Of a DNA stretch of 64,000 nt, positions 9,318-18,669 are shown piece by piece (within the stretch, counting starts at the first letter, position 1; the number at the start of each line of letters is the position of its first letter). Source of the DNA: Alcanivorax jadensis T9 (GTDB lineage: Bacteria; Pseudomonadota; Gammaproteobacteria; Pseudomonadales; Alcanivoracaceae); NCBI RefSeq assembly GCF_000756655.1, contig NZ_ARXU01000009.1:62001-126000 (forward strand). The letters run 5' to 3'. The position numbers and the translations under genes are program-made. The notes below the pieces were generated by a model. The model did not search any database and was not told where the DNA came from. It saw only the letters and a program-made list of their open reading frames with translations.

Positions 9318-9985
9318 TGTCGGGTCCTCCCGAACTGTTCACTGAGTTTCTCGGCATAGGCGATTTCATCCTCCGAGAACCCATAATTGGACTGTAACGC
9401 TTGCAGCCCCTCACGGTCATCGGTCATCAGATAGGCCACTGCCAGGTTCTGACGAACCGGTCCCTTGCCATTCGCCAGCTCCAGAGCGGTTCGCAACTCG
9501 AAGGCAGCATCTTCATAGCGCCCCACCAGCATCAACGCATAGCCATAATCATTACGCACCTGAGAGGTGGCGGGCGCAAGGCTTCGTGCACGCTCCAGAT
9601 GCGACAGTGCCGCCATGACCTCATGCCGCTTTAGCAGAACCATACCCAGCCCATGGCGGCTGCGACCATCATCACAGCGGTTGGCCAGGGTCCGGTATAC
9701 CTGTTCGGCCTCATCAAGCTTGCCGGAAGCTGCCAGCAACTGGCCGTATCGCAACCAGTGGTCGATTGCGCCCATCGGCTTGCTTTCCAGCTGTGCCAGA
9801 GCCGCATAATTGCGCCCCTTGGCCATCAGAGTATCAACCATTTCCAGATCCACGCGCTGCTCTGGCTGCAATGCGTCCTTGCAGGCAATTGCTGATACAT
9901 CCACTGTGCCGGGGGCCGACTCCGGCACTGACTGGTGGGCACAACCCGCCAGCAATACCAGTGCTCCCCAAACCATGCCACGCAT
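9314..9985 (-). CDS. tadD: TadD-like TPR lipoprotein
   Basis: This 223-residue lipoprotein has the lipobox LLAGC with the acylated cysteine at position 15. Helix pairs of tetratricopeptide type follow (for example around LDEAEQVYRTLANRC and YEDAAFELRTALELA). TadD is thought to be a pilotin-like factor for the RcpA secretin. The gene lies between tadC and the DUF3613-like gene in the usual Tad order. Confidence 0.85.
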   Translation of the reverse strand: MRGMVWGALVLLAGCAHQSVPESAPGTVDVSAIACKDALQPEQRVDLEMVDTLMAKGRNYAALAQLESKPMGAIDHWLRYGQLLAASGKLDEAEQVYRTLANRCDDGRSRHGLGMVLLKRHEVMAALSHLERARSLAPATSQVRNDYGYALMLVGRYEDAAFELRTALELANGKGPVRQNLAVAYLMTDDREGLQALQSNYGFSEDEIAYAEKLSEQFGRTRQ

Positions 9986-10000
9986 GTTGTTACTCCCTTG

Positions 10001-10870
10001 TTATCGTGCCAATGCATCGGCGATGGAAATCACCGCCGGTCCGCCGATCAAGATAAACAGTGCTGGCAGCATGAACGCCATCATTACCACCGTCATCTTG
10101 GCGCCGATCCGGTTAGTTTCCTCCCGGATGCGGCTACGTTCCACGTTCTGGGCTTCTTCAATAATCTGATCCAGGCTAGCTGAGACACCCGCCCCCAGTT
10201 GGCTGCTTTGCTTCATCAGCACCACATAGCTACGCAACACTGGAATACGCTTGTTTTCACCCAGTTCATCCAGCGCCTGTGTGCGCTCCGCACCAGACTT
10301 CATCAGCCGGTTAAAACGATCTATCCGCATAATGAGGATGGGTAGAAGTGGTCGACCCTGGCGGCCGATGATACGCAGCACTCGTTCCAGCGAGAGACCC
10401 GCCTCCATCAGCATCCGCGTCATATGACAAAGCTCCACGGCTTCCAGATTCTGTCGCAATTCGGCCTGAGCGCCCATGCCGCGAATCATCCGCCGCGGCA
10501 CAATAAATCCCGCTGCCGATGCCAGCAGGCCACCCAACAGACCGAACACCAGAAATCCCACTAGAGCCACCAGGCCCGGCAACAGCCAGCAGGACAGCAG
10601 GTAGATAACCTGGGATTGTTCGCGGCTTTTGCCCATGCCTGCCAACGCCTGGCGAATCTCCTGATAATCGCCGGAAGCGACAGAGGAGTCCGTCAATGCA
10701 CTGGAAAGCTTCCAAAGCCAGAACCCCCGATCCTCATCGTCCCGATGACTGCCGCTATCCTGCAAACGCTGACTAACGCGCGCACGCAGCGCCCAGTCCC
10801 GGGTCTTGTATACCAGCCACAAGGACAACGCAGACAGAAGAATGGCGACTATCAGCAGCGCATTATTCAC
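10001..10870 (-). CDS. tadC: Tad pilus inner-membrane protein TadC
   Basis: The 289-residue protein is a GspF/T2SSF-family membrane protein. It has an N-terminal helix, two central helices (LLSCWLLPGLVALVGFLVFG and the adjoining segment), the cytoplasmic helical domain with CHMTRMLMEAGLSLERVL, and a C-terminal helix. With TadB it forms the membrane platform on which the TadA ATPase drives pilus assembly. It overlaps tadB by 8 bp, consistent with translational coupling. Confidence 0.9.
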   Translation of the reverse strand: MNNALLIVAILLSALSLWLVYKTRDWALRARVSQRLQDSGSHRDDEDRGFWLWKLSSALTDSSVASGDYQEIRQALAGMGKSREQSQVIYLLSCWLLPGLVALVGFLVFGLLGGLLASAAGFIVPRRMIRGMGAQAELRQNLEAVELCHMTRMLMEAGLSLERVLRIIGRQGRPLLPILIMRIDRFNRLMKSGAERTQALDELGENKRIPVLRSYVVLMKQSSQLGAGVSASLDQIIEEAQNVERSRIREETNRIGAKMTVVMMAFMLPALFILIGGPAVISIADALAR

Positions 10871-11783
10871 GGCCCACCCCCTGGATCATTCGCCAGATCA
10901 CCAGCACGCCCACACCCTGCAGGATGCCGGCGATCATCAGCATGGTATGGCCGGTATCCGTGTTCAGCAGAACCTCGGCATACTTCTCGTTGATCAGCAT
11001 CATGTACGCAGCCATACCCAGTGGCAGCAGGGTAAAGGCACCGGCTGTAAAACGGGTTTCAGCCGTTGAGGCAAGAAATTCCCGACGCAGCTCCTGCTGG
11101 GAGCGAAGCGAGGTGGCCACCTGCTCAAGTACCGGCCTAATGGAGGAACCAAACCGGGCAGAAGTGCGTAATGCAATGGAAACCAGCACCAGAGACGACA
11201 CCTGGTAAAGTCTGGAAAAATCTTCAAACAGGCCGGTGTAATCCCGTCCCGATTCAATGGCACTGCGCAACCGGAAGGTCAACGGCGCAAACACGGGTGG
11301 CGCATCCTGAAAAGATTCCAGCAGGGACGCTTCCAGAGACCGGCCCGCACTCATATAGCGCAAAGTGGATTCCATGATTCCAGGCAGGGACTCAAAAATC
11401 ATGCGTCGCTGTTGCTGGAAGCGAAACCGCCAATACATCCACAGGCTCGCCGCCAACAGGGCCAGCACTACAGCAGCCGCAATGAACCCCGAAGATGCCA
11501 GCACCAGCACCACGATCAGGAAGATAACAATACCGAGTAACGACAACTGTACTCTGGACAGGCGGATATCGGCCCGCAATAACAGCCGCTCCAGCGGCCC
11601 CGCCACCACTCGCACCTGTCCCGGCTCACCACCGATTTCCATCCGCTGCTGCAAACGCTGGCGCACCCGCTCGGTGAGCAGGCTACGTTGCCGGTAGCGA
11701 AACCAGACGAGCTGCATCAGCACGGTCAGCACGGCAATAATGCCGAGCATCTGCGCCATGCCGAGCAACTCCACTGCACTCAT
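10863..11783 (-). CDS. tadB: Tad pilus inner-membrane protein TadB
   Basis: This 306-residue GspF-family membrane protein is the partner of TadC. It has two adjacent N-terminal hydrophobic segments at about 82-115, the conserved PGIMESTLRYMSAGRSLEASL domain and C-terminal helices. Its start overlaps the tadA stop by 4 bp. The length and order match standard Tad loci. Confidence 0.9.
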   Translation of the reverse strand: MSAVELLGMAQMLGIIAVLTVLMQLVWFRYRQRSLLTERVRQRLQQRMEIGGEPGQVRVVAGPLERLLLRADIRLSRVQLSLLGIVIFLIVVLVLASSGFIAAAVVLALLAASLWMYWRFRFQQQRRMIFESLPGIMESTLRYMSAGRSLEASLLESFQDAPPVFAPLTFRLRSAIESGRDYTGLFEDFSRLYQVSSLVLVSIALRTSARFGSSIRPVLEQVATSLRSQQELRREFLASTAETRFTAGAFTLLPLGMAAYMMLINEKYAEVLLNTDTGHTMLMIAGILQGVGVLVIWRMIQGVGRE

Positions 11784-12940
11784 GCCTGACTCCTGTACAG
11801 GTAATCCATGTGATAGAGATCATTTTCCGTAGGCGTCAGCGCCACCACCTCGCTGACGCGACGGCGACCATCGGGCAACCTTTCCAGCTGAATGATGATA
11901 TCCAGCGCCGAGCCGATCAGTCGGCCGATAGCGGTTTCGCTGGCTTCATAGCCACTGACCGCCAGCAAGGTTTCGATCCTCACCAGAGCATCGCGGGTGC
12001 TATTGGCATGAATGGTGCTCATGGAACCATCATGGCCGGTGTTCATGGCCTGGAGCAATTCGATGATCTCGTTGGAACGTACCTCACCGAGGATAATCCG
12101 GTCCGGGCGCATCCGCAGGGCGTTGATGACCAACTCCCGGGCACTGATTCGGCCCCTACCCTCTGTGTTGGCCGGGCGGGTTTCCAGACGAACCACATGG
12201 GGATGGTTGAGCACCAGTTCGGCAGAATCCTCAATGGTGAGGATGCGCTCCTGGCGAGGAATATACTGGCTGATCAGGTTCAGCATGGTGGTCTTACCAG
12301 TACCCGTACCGCCACTAATAATGATATTTCGCTGCGATTCCACTGCCTTGACCATGGTGTCCAGGCACGCTTCGGTCAGGGAGCCGCTGTCAATCAGCTC
12401 CTGTGCGCTCAGATGGTTACCGGTGAATTTACGGATACTGATACTGGGGCCGTCCAGAGCCAGCGGCGGAATGATCGCATTGACCCGGGAACCATCCGGC
12501 AGCCGGGCATCCACCATGGGGCTGGATTCATCCAGCCGGCGCCCCAGGGGAGCCAGCATGCGACGAATCACCCGTACTACATGGTCATCATTGATGAACC
12601 GCACCGATGCCTTTTGTAGCACCCCGGCCACCTCAATAAAGACGCTGTCCGGACCATTGACCAGAATATCGTTGATCCGCGGGTCTGCCAGCAAAGGCTC
12701 CAGCGGCCCGTAGCCGGTCACTTCGTCCAGCGTATCGCGCACCAGCTGATTAAGGTCCTGGGTGGACAGGGGCACCCGGTTAAGAGCGATATGCTGCCCT
12801 GCGGCGGTTCGGACAAAATCCGCAAGCTGATCTCGGCCGGTATTACCTACCTCGATGCCTTCTTCATCCAGCCGCTCCACCACCCAGCGATGAGTGCGAT
12901 CCTTGAGGTGCTGGTACTCCGCGTCGATTCGTCCCGCCAC
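11780..12940 (-). CDS. tadA: Tad pilus assembly ATPase TadA (CpaF)
   Basis: This 386-residue member of the secretion ATPase (GspE/CpaF) superfamily powers Flp pilus extension and possibly retraction. The Walker A motif GGTGTGKTT is at 210-218. The Asp box and Walker B region lie in MRPDRIILGEVRSNE, and the His box in GHDGSMSTIHANS. The N-terminal domain with LLADPRINDILVNGP is typical of CpaF. It overlaps tadB by 4 bp and follows tadZ by 11 bp. Confidence 0.95.
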   Translation of the reverse strand: MAGRIDAEYQHLKDRTHRWVVERLDEEGIEVGNTGRDQLADFVRTAAGQHIALNRVPLSTQDLNQLVRDTLDEVTGYGPLEPLLADPRINDILVNGPDSVFIEVAGVLQKASVRFINDDHVVRVIRRMLAPLGRRLDESSPMVDARLPDGSRVNAIIPPLALDGPSISIRKFTGNHLSAQELIDSGSLTEACLDTMVKAVESQRNIIISGGTGTGKTTMLNLISQYIPRQERILTIEDSAELVLNHPHVVRLETRPANTEGRGRISARELVINALRMRPDRIILGEVRSNEIIELLQAMNTGHDGSMSTIHANSTRDALVRIETLLAVSGYEASETAIGRLIGSALDIIIQLERLPDGRRRVSEVVALTPTENDLYHMDYLYRSQA

Positions 12941-12951
12941 AAGTGCTCCTG

Positions 12952-14142
12952 CTATCCGTTGCTACGCAGTCGTTGCCACCAGCTCTCGCCGATACTGTTT
13001 TCCTGCTGGGACTCCAGTTTGTTCATCAACGTCTGCAAGCTACGACTGTAACGACAGCGGGAAGATTGCTCCTGAATCGGCAGTCCACTGTTCATGGCCA
13101 TCAGGCGATGACGCCAGTCCATGGGCAATCCACCCAGCAGGCTCACTCCGGCGGTCTCCGACAGCTCATCCAGCCCCGGTGGCACCTTGCCTTCCATGCC
13201 ATCCACAACAAGATGAACCTGGCTATCGCGGCCAAGGTGAGAGCGCCATTCATTGCCCAGGGTCCGCACGGCATGGGCCTGGTCCACCAGCGGCTGCATG
13301 GTGATCAGCAGATGGCGGGCATGAATACCCAGCGCCCGCACCCAGTGACGGCTCTCCAGAGTGCCCACATTGATCACGATGCGATCGAACATCTGCATCA
13401 GGTGGTTGAGCGCGATAAACAGATCTGCGCTGCGATCTCCCTCCAGCTCGCGGCTATCGATACCGCCGGCCAGCAATCGTAGCCCTGGCCGGTACTCTTC
13501 CAAAGCGGTGCCGATCAGGGTTTCATCCAGGGTTTCCGGGCTCGCCAACAAGTTCTCCAGGGTGTATTCGTTATGCACATCCAGATAGAAAATACCGCGC
13601 TCGGCGGGCTGGGTATCGATGGCCAGGCAGCGCTCATTGGGGAACAGGCGGTTCAACCCCAACGCCACGTTCTGAGCCAGAAAACGGGTGTCCACCGTGG
13701 GGCTCGCTGCTGCAACCAGGGTCAGATTATTGGTGGCCGAACGGGCCTGATCATCATAGTGACCGACTCGCAGCAGCTGATGGCGACGCAAGCGATCACG
13801 GACATCGCCGGCTTCACTGCCTGCCACAAAACAATCCCGGGCACCGGCGCGCATGGACTGCAGCAGCAATTCCTGATTGGCGCGGGCACAAACGGTAATC
13901 ACGGTTACCCAGGGGCGAGCACTGGTCAGGGCAGTGATAATCGCCAGTGACTGGTCCATATCCACTTCGGAAATTTCCACCATCACGACATGGGCCGTAG
14001 TGGCTTCCAACAACCGCAGCACCCGGGTCAGGTCACTGCGGCTGACCTGCTCCAGACGGAAGGGTTCATCCACCACCCGTTCCAGCCAGGCCTCGATGCC
14101 TTCATCGTCAACGACGGAAAGAACAATGTCATGATCACTCAT
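12952..14142 (-). CDS. tadZ: Tad pilus localisation protein TadZ (CpaE-like)
   Basis: The 396-residue protein has an N-terminal receiver-like domain (about 1-135) and a MinD/ParA-like ATPase domain. The P-loop region (LVAAASPTVDTRFLAQNVA) lacks a canonical Walker A lysine pattern, as in other atypical TadZ proteins. TadZ/CpaE places the pilus machine at the cell pole. The gene sits between rcpA and tadA with very short gaps. Confidence 0.85.
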   Translation of the reverse strand: MSDHDIVLSVVDDEGIEAWLERVVDEPFRLEQVSRSDLTRVLRLLEATTAHVVMVEISEVDMDQSLAIITALTSARPWVTVITVCARANQELLLQSMRAGARDCFVAGSEAGDVRDRLRRHQLLRVGHYDDQARSATNNLTLVAAASPTVDTRFLAQNVALGLNRLFPNERCLAIDTQPAERGIFYLDVHNEYTLENLLASPETLDETLIGTALEEYRPGLRLLAGGIDSRELEGDRSADLFIALNHLMQMFDRIVINVGTLESRHWVRALGIHARHLLITMQPLVDQAHAVRTLGNEWRSHLGRDSQVHLVVDGMEGKVPPGLDELSETAGVSLLGGLPMDWRHRLMAMNSGLPIQEQSSRCRYSRSLQTLMNKLESQQENSIGESWWQRLRSNG

Positions 14143-14146
14143 AGCA

Positions 14147-15319
14147 TCACCAGCTCAGGCCGTGACGAATGGGCTGAGAACCACGGCGGCTTTCCGTGGC
14201 CATATCCAGCCAGCCCATACTGCTGCTGTGGTAGCCCGCGCCAGGCAGGGTCACCGGAGGTTCGGTGCTTTGCTGTGGCGTCACCAGATGAGGCGTCACC
14301 ACCATCACCAGCTCCTTGTCACTTTTCTCGATACGCGAAGAACGGAAAAAGGCACCCAGCAGCGGGATATTGCCGATACCCGGCAGTCGATTGCTGTTAT
14401 TGATAGTGTTGCGGCTGACCAGACCACTAATGATAAAAGTCTCTCCCGGCGCCAGAGACACGGTGGTCTCAGCACGCCGCACCCGCAGGCCCGGCACCGC
14501 CACGCCACCGGTTTCCACACCGGCAGAGAAATCCAGTTCGGATACTTCCGGCGCCACCTTGAGAATAATCTGTCCGGCATCAATCACCGTAGGGGTCAGA
14601 CTCAGGCCAATACCGAATTCCTTGAACTCAATCTGTATCCCGGTGTTATCACTGCGAATCGGAACGGGAAACTCACCGCCTGACAGAAAACTGGCGCTCT
14701 GTCCGGACAGGCTGGTCAGAGAGGGCTCTGCCAGGGTGTACGCAAAGCCGCCGGCCTCGAGGGCATTAATGGCCAACACTGAATTGGGGCCAAAGCCGAA
14801 CAGATTGAAGCCGTCTGAACTCAACGGCGCCGGCACCACTCCCGGCACCTGGAAGCCAGCCCCGGGAGGGGCAATCCCCACGGCAGACTGGCCATCATTA
14901 AAGACATTGCTATAGCTCATACCCAGTTGATTGAGCTCGGAACGGCTTACCTCGAGCACGCGGATATCCGTTTGCACCTGAGTACCAAATGGCAATGCGG
15001 ATCCCAACGTTGTTGCAACTACCACGGTGCTGCGAAGTGGCTTTGACTCGCCACGCAACCATACCGATATCACCGCCGAGCCCTCAGCCTTGGCCGTCAG
15101 CAACAGCTCTTCACTGCCGGTCACGGTTAGCGCTGCCACCTTCGGGTCGGAAGTCGCTACCTTGGCCACAGCGGCCGGAAAGTTCAGAACTTTCTGATCT
15201 CCAGGCGCAACTCGCATGGTGCCTTGAAGGGTTTCCGCCTGCGCCACCATGGCAAGCGACAGGGATAACCACAGTGCCAGGCAGGTCCCGGCCCCCTTCC
15301 ACAACCACTTAACGCACAT
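14147..15319 (-). CDS. rcpA: Tad outer-membrane secretin RcpA (CpaC)
   Basis: The open frame extends upstream to 15616, but the gene product starts MCVKWLWKG at 15319, where AAGGAG lies six bases before the ATG and a signal peptide (ending AQAE) follows. This gives 390 residues. The N-terminal pilus-formation domain (APGDQKVLNFPAAVAKV) and the C-terminal secretin domain (SLTSLSGQSASFLSGGEFPVP) are both present. It forms the outer-membrane pore for the Flp pilus. The start overlaps rcpC by 11 bp. The length is a little short compared with many RcpA proteins, but the domains look complete. Confidence 0.9.
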   Translation of the reverse strand: MCVKWLWKGAGTCLALWLSLSLAMVAQAETLQGTMRVAPGDQKVLNFPAAVAKVATSDPKVAALTVTGSEELLLTAKAEGSAVISVWLRGESKPLRSTVVVATTLGSALPFGTQVQTDIRVLEVSRSELNQLGMSYSNVFNDGQSAVGIAPPGAGFQVPGVVPAPLSSDGFNLFGFGPNSVLAINALEAGGFAYTLAEPSLTSLSGQSASFLSGGEFPVPIRSDNTGIQIEFKEFGIGLSLTPTVIDAGQIILKVAPEVSELDFSAGVETGGVAVPGLRVRRAETTVSLAPGETFIISGLVSRNTINNSNRLPGIGNIPLLGAFFRSSRIEKSDKELVMVVTPHLVTPQQSTEPPVTLPGAGYHSSSMGWLDMATESRRGSQPIRHGLSW

Positions 15320-16151
15320 AAGTGCTCCTTGACTCTGATCCCTCATACACTTCCACTTTCTGGCCCGGTGTCGCCCGTGGTGCAGGTGCGCGGGCCGCCG
15401 GGAACAGATCCTTGTAATAAACCGGTTTGGCTTTATTTTCTTCGTCGCTGTCGTCAGCAGCCTTGTCTTGGCTGGCCACCACCGCCAATCGCAACGTACC
15501 CTCTTCCGAGGCAAGCAACAGTGTCGGCACCTTCTCTTTCGGTACCGCCAGTACCACGGTGTTGTTGCGGCGCTGGGCCTCGCGATCCTGGTCACTGCTA
15601 GCCGCAGCCATGGCACCCTTCACGGCAAGCACCTGAAGGCTGCGCAACAACACCATGGCAGCCGGGTTGTCCCGTTCCGATTTGCGAAAAGACACCGCCA
15701 CATCCACCAGATCGCCAGGTTGTAGCAAACCTCCGGCCATGACCACATCATCCACCCCTACCGCCACGGCGCGGAAGCCGGAGGGCAGAGTGCTGGGCAG
15801 GGTGCCACCAGGCTCAAGATGGTTTCGGGAAAGTAGCTCGCCCGGGCGGGCGTATTGACGTAATTCCTTGCCGACCACCTTTTCATCAGCAGTCAGCACA
15901 TTGGGGATGGGCGCCGGCGAAGATACTACCGCCAGAGCCTCTTCATCCAGGGAGTCACCGATATTGAGACTTTCAGTAACGACCCAATAGCGGTAACTGG
16001 GCGTTTCCTGATCGCGCACTTCCTCGCCGGAGGCGTTATCGCGGACTACCAGCGACGGTGCCGGGTCGCGACTTAATCCCACCAGCGCCAGTATCAGCGC
16101 AACCAATGCCACCGCCAACGCCGGCAGCATGTAGAGCAGTCTTGATCCCAT
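15309..16151 (-). CDS. rcpC: Flp pilus assembly protein RcpC (CpaB)
   Basis: The 280-residue protein has an N-terminal membrane helix (about 6-27), a SAF-type domain (ESLNIGDSLDEEAL through ARPGELLSRNHL) and the RcpC/CpaB C-terminal domain (VAVGVDDVVMAGGLLQPGDLVDV). It sits in the periplasm and is needed for Flp pilus assembly, probably by modifying or stabilising the secretin. It is the first gene of the main tad block after the two pilin-like genes. Confidence 0.9.
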   Translation of the reverse strand: MGSRLLYMLPALAVALVALILALVGLSRDPAPSLVVRDNASGEEVRDQETPSYRYWVVTESLNIGDSLDEEALAVVSSPAPIPNVLTADEKVVGKELRQYARPGELLSRNHLEPGGTLPSTLPSGFRAVAVGVDDVVMAGGLLQPGDLVDVAVSFRKSERDNPAAMVLLRSLQVLAVKGAMAAASSDQDREAQRRNNTVVLAVPKEKVPTLLLASEEGTLRLAVVASQDKAADDSDEENKAKPVYYKDLFPAARAPAPRATPGQKVEVYEGSESRSTYVR

Positions 16152-16208
16152 GTTCTCTCCGGAACATCCCTGTCAAATATTGATTCTTTTGCCGATCCGC
16201 ATCCTAAA

Positions 16209-16676
16209 TCAAAACGCGGCCCGGGCATCCACATCCAGTTGTGCCGGCAGTGGGGGGAAATCCCCCAGCATGCCAAAACTCAACACCGGCACAATCGGGT
16301 TGGTTTGATAGTTGGGGTATACCAGACTGCAGCGAAGCACTTCCACCCCCCCCGCAATGGTTTCCAGCCCACAGGCCGAAGCCGTATTCAGATTATCTCT
16401 CAGACTTTCCGGTAACTGCGCCACCAGGCCAGCCAGAGCCGTGTTGGCCCTCTGTGATACCGCTGTGCCGATGTTACTGGCCTGGTTTTCGGACCGGTCC
16501 ACATACAGCGCCGTTGATACTGCGGTATCCACGGCGGCCTGCATCCGATACTGGGCAAAGAAAGTCAGGCCGTAGACCGCCGCGCCATAGAGCATGGCAA
16601 TCACAAAAGGGAACAGCATCAGAAACTCCAATGCTACCGCCCCAGTCCATCTCCGGCGAGTCAGCATACTTTGCAT
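16209..16676 (-). CDS. TadE-like pseudopilin
   Basis: The 155-residue protein has the TadE/TadF signature: a short basic N-terminus, GAVALEFLMLFPFVIAML as prepilin-like cleavage region and membrane helix, then AVDTAVSTALYV. Two cysteines (ASACGLE and LRCSLV) may form a disulfide in the periplasmic part. It lies between flp and rcpC and is probably a minor pseudopilin processed by a prepilin peptidase encoded elsewhere. Confidence 0.8.
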   Translation of the reverse strand: MQSMLTRRRWTGAVALEFLMLFPFVIAMLYGAAVYGLTFFAQYRMQAAVDTAVSTALYVDRSENQASNIGTAVSQRANTALAGLVAQLPESLRDNLNTASACGLETIAGGVEVLRCSLVYPNYQTNPIVPVLSFGMLGDFPPLPAQLDVDARAAF

Positions 16677-16694
16677 CCGAATGGCGATTAAACT

Positions 16695-16922
16695 CTACGA
16701 GCCACCAGCGTTGGAAGCGTCGGTAAACAGATCTGTAAATGCCGTATTAATGGTGGTCTGGACAGTCTCATTCGTTGCCAAAACACCAATAATGATAATC
16801 AGTGCCGCAGCCAGCACAATATATTCAAGCGCACTAGCGCCACGCTGGTTACGTGCTCGCCCCGGCAATTGGGTGTACAGGCGGATCATCAACAAACGAA
16901 ACATATTTTTAAAGGTACTCAT
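16695..16922 (-). CDS. flp: Flp family type IVb pilin
   Basis: I use the ATG at 16922, with GGAGAGCACT directly upstream, rather than the longer open frame to 16970. The 75-residue prepilin has the Flp motif: Gly28, then ASALEYIVLAAAL, with the required Glu at +5 and the Glu-Tyr pair of type IVb pilins. The hydrophobic helix continues to about residue 46. It is the major subunit of the adhesive Flp pilus. The leader of 28 residues is long but within the Flp range. It is the first gene of the tad locus, so the promoter should lie just upstream. Confidence 0.9.
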   Translation of the reverse strand: MSTFKNMFRLLMIRLYTQLPGRARNQRGASALEYIVLAAALIIIIGVLATNETVQTTINTAFTDLFTDASNAGGS

Positions 16923-17301
16923 AGTGCTCTCCGTTGCACGTTCCTTGATGTGAACATTGCGTAAATTCATATGCGAAAAAGTGAATTACTCATTTAATGC
17001 TATGCATCCGTGAAGTGCATCACAACTTTCACTGCGTAGTGTTTTGTTGCGATGTACCGCTTTCTGTAAACGTAGCACCAGAGTACCGGCAGCAGCATGG
17101 CAAAAGCCCCATTCGGGCCTGAAAGGTGACGAACGGTGTTTCAAAAGCACAGAATTGCACGTATGCGACAGACAAAGGTTGTGACTTTGTGATATCGATT
17201 TGAATATCGGCAAACTATTGCCTCCCCGCAGAAGGAAATTTGCCGCAACCATCCGGCAAAAGGCACCTTAACCAACTTTTTTGACCTTCCCGGCAAGATT
17301 T
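16923..17301. other. Gene-free region upstream of flp
   Basis: About 380 bp lie between the flp start and the rpmG terminator. The only open frame (16986-17252, minus) has no ribosome site and no recognisable protein. The region must hold the tad promoter. It is A/T-richer near 16970-17000, but I cannot name a specific site. Confidence 0.5.
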
Positions 17302-17348
17302 CGGACATAAAAAAACCCGGAACAGAATCCCGGGTTTTTTTATGTCCG
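17302..17348 (-). terminator. Terminator of the rpmB-rpmG operon
   Basis: A perfect 19-bp inverted repeat (17302-17320 with 17330-17348, 9-nt loop) has a CCGGG core flanked by A7/T7 runs. It lies just after the rpmG stop on the minus strand and could work in both directions. Confidence 0.9.
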
Positions 17349-17374
17349 TTGCCAGGCAGGCAGGAAGAAAATCG

Positions 17375-17542
17375 TTACTTGATCTTCGCTTCCTTGTAGG
17401 CCACGTGCTTGCGCACGACCGGATCATACTTCTTGGTTTCCATCTTTTCAGGATGGAGACGCTTGTTCTTGGTGGTAGTGTAGAAGTGCCCCGTGCCAGC
17501 AGAGGACACCAGGCGGATTTTTTCACGAATAGGACCGGCCAT
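17375..17542 (-). CDS. rpmG: 50S ribosomal protein L33
   Basis: This 55-residue ORF starts [16 protein letters not shown] and contains [10 protein letters not shown] and [10 protein letters not shown], a full match to bacterial L33. AAGGAG lies seven bases before the ATG. No zinc-binding CxxC pairs are present, so it is the zinc-free form. It forms an operon with rpmB (21 bp apart). Confidence 0.97.
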   Translation of the reverse strand: MAGPIREKIRLVSSAGTGHFYTTTKNKRLHPEKMETKKYDPVVRKHVAYKEAKIK

Positions 17543-17563
17543 GGGTTAGCTCCTTAATTAGCC

Positions 17564-17800
17564 TTAAACACGCTCGCCGCGAGAACGGATATCAGCCAGC
17601 ACGGCATCAATCCCTTTCTTGTCGATAATACGCATGCCCTTGGAGGTCACACGCAGGCGCACAAAGCGCTTCTCGGACTCAACCCAGAAACGATGGTGGT
17701 GCAGATTCGGCTCGAAACGACGCTTGGTCTTGATGTTCGAGTGAGAAACTCTGTTGCCCGTTACAGGGCGCTTACCGGTCACCTGGCAAACCTTGGACAT
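17564..17800 (-). CDS. rpmB: 50S ribosomal protein L28
   Basis: The 78-residue protein ([36 protein letters not shown]) is standard L28. rpmB-rpmG is a conserved ribosomal operon in gammaproteobacteria. The 190-bp gap upstream to radC should carry the promoter. Confidence 0.98.
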   Translation of the reverse strand: MSKVCQVTGKRPVTGNRVSHSNIKTKRRFEPNLHHHRFWVESEKRFVRLRVTSKGMRIIDKKGIDAVLADIRSRGERV

Positions 17801-17994
17801 TGTCTTGCTCCGTAAATCTTCTTGCGGGGGGACGGTAGAGCCCCGGAAAAGGCGCGTTTTATACCAATCCGCCGGTCAAGTTTCAAGCTAAATCTTGGAT
17901 ATTCGACCGGAAGGGCCAGGATTCAGGGACTTACCTCCGCCTTGCCAAGACCTGGCAGGGCGAAAATACCCCGCAGAGAATCTTCGCAACGCCA

Positions 17995-18669
17995 CTATAA
18001 GGCCCCTCTCGAGGCCAGCGACACCCAGCCACCTTCACCGATCACCAGATGATCCAGCACCCGAATCTCCATCAGCCCCAGCGCCTCCACCAGCCGCCGG
18101 GTGATGGCATGGTCGGACTGGCTGGGTTCCGCCACACCGGAGGGGTGATTGTGAGCCAGAATCACTGCCGCCGCATTGTGCTCCATGGCCCGGCGCACCA
18201 CCTCCCGCGGATACACCGCTGCCGCATCGATAGTGCCCTGAAACAACTGCTCAAAGGCAATCAGCCGATGCTTGTTGTCCAGAAACAGGCAGGCAAACAC
18301 CTCGTAAGGCAACCCGCGCAGGCGAGCAGTGAGTAACTGCCCGGCCTTGTCCGGATTATCCAGCGGCAAGCCCCGCTCCAGAGGTTCAGCCAGATAACGC
18401 CGCCCCAGCTCCAGGGCCGCCAGCAACAAAGCCCGCCGGGCAGTGCCCATGCCCGGCAGACGGGCCATACGCTCCGGCCCGGCATCCAGCAAGGCGCGCA
18501 GCCCGCCCCCTGCCAACAACTGTGTTCTGGCCAGATCCACCGCTGTCATACCCTGCTGCCCGGTGCGCAAGAAAATCGCCAGCAGCTCCGCATCACTCAG
18601 TGATTCCGCCCCTCTTGCCAGCAACTTTTCCCTGGGCCGCTCATCCGTCGGCCAGTCAGTTATCGCCAC
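17995..18669 (-). CDS. radC: RadC family JAB/MPN protein
   Basis: RadC-type proteins have an N-terminal helix-hairpin-helix region ([33 protein letters not shown]) and a C-terminal JAMM metal-binding motif (HNHPSG followed by D in QSDHA). Historically linked to DNA repair, their real biochemical role is uncertain. I chose the GTG at 18669 ([15 protein letters not shown], 224 residues), which has GGAG at good spacing and matches Pseudomonas starts; an upstream GTG at 18684 is possible. The upstream region is occupied by heptad-repeat element 2, so radC transcription may begin inside that element. Confidence 0.92.
   Translation of the reverse strand: MAITDWPTDERPREKLLARGAESLSDAELLAIFLRTGQQGMTAVDLARTQLLAGGGLRALLDAGPERMARLPGMGTARRALLLAALELGRRYLAEPLERGLPLDNPDKAGQLLTARLRGLPYEVFACLFLDNKHRLIAFEQLFQGTIDAAAVYPREVVRRAMEHNAAAVILAHNHPSGVAEPSQSDHAITRRLVEALGLMEIRVLDHLVIGEGGWVSLASRGAL

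Noticed and set aside
11810-12619. 269-residue plus-strand frame
   Set aside because: It is antisense to tadA and has no domain or ribosome site.
16986-17252. 88-residue minus-strand frame upstream of flp
   Set aside because: No ribosome site or protein signature; composition looks non-coding.
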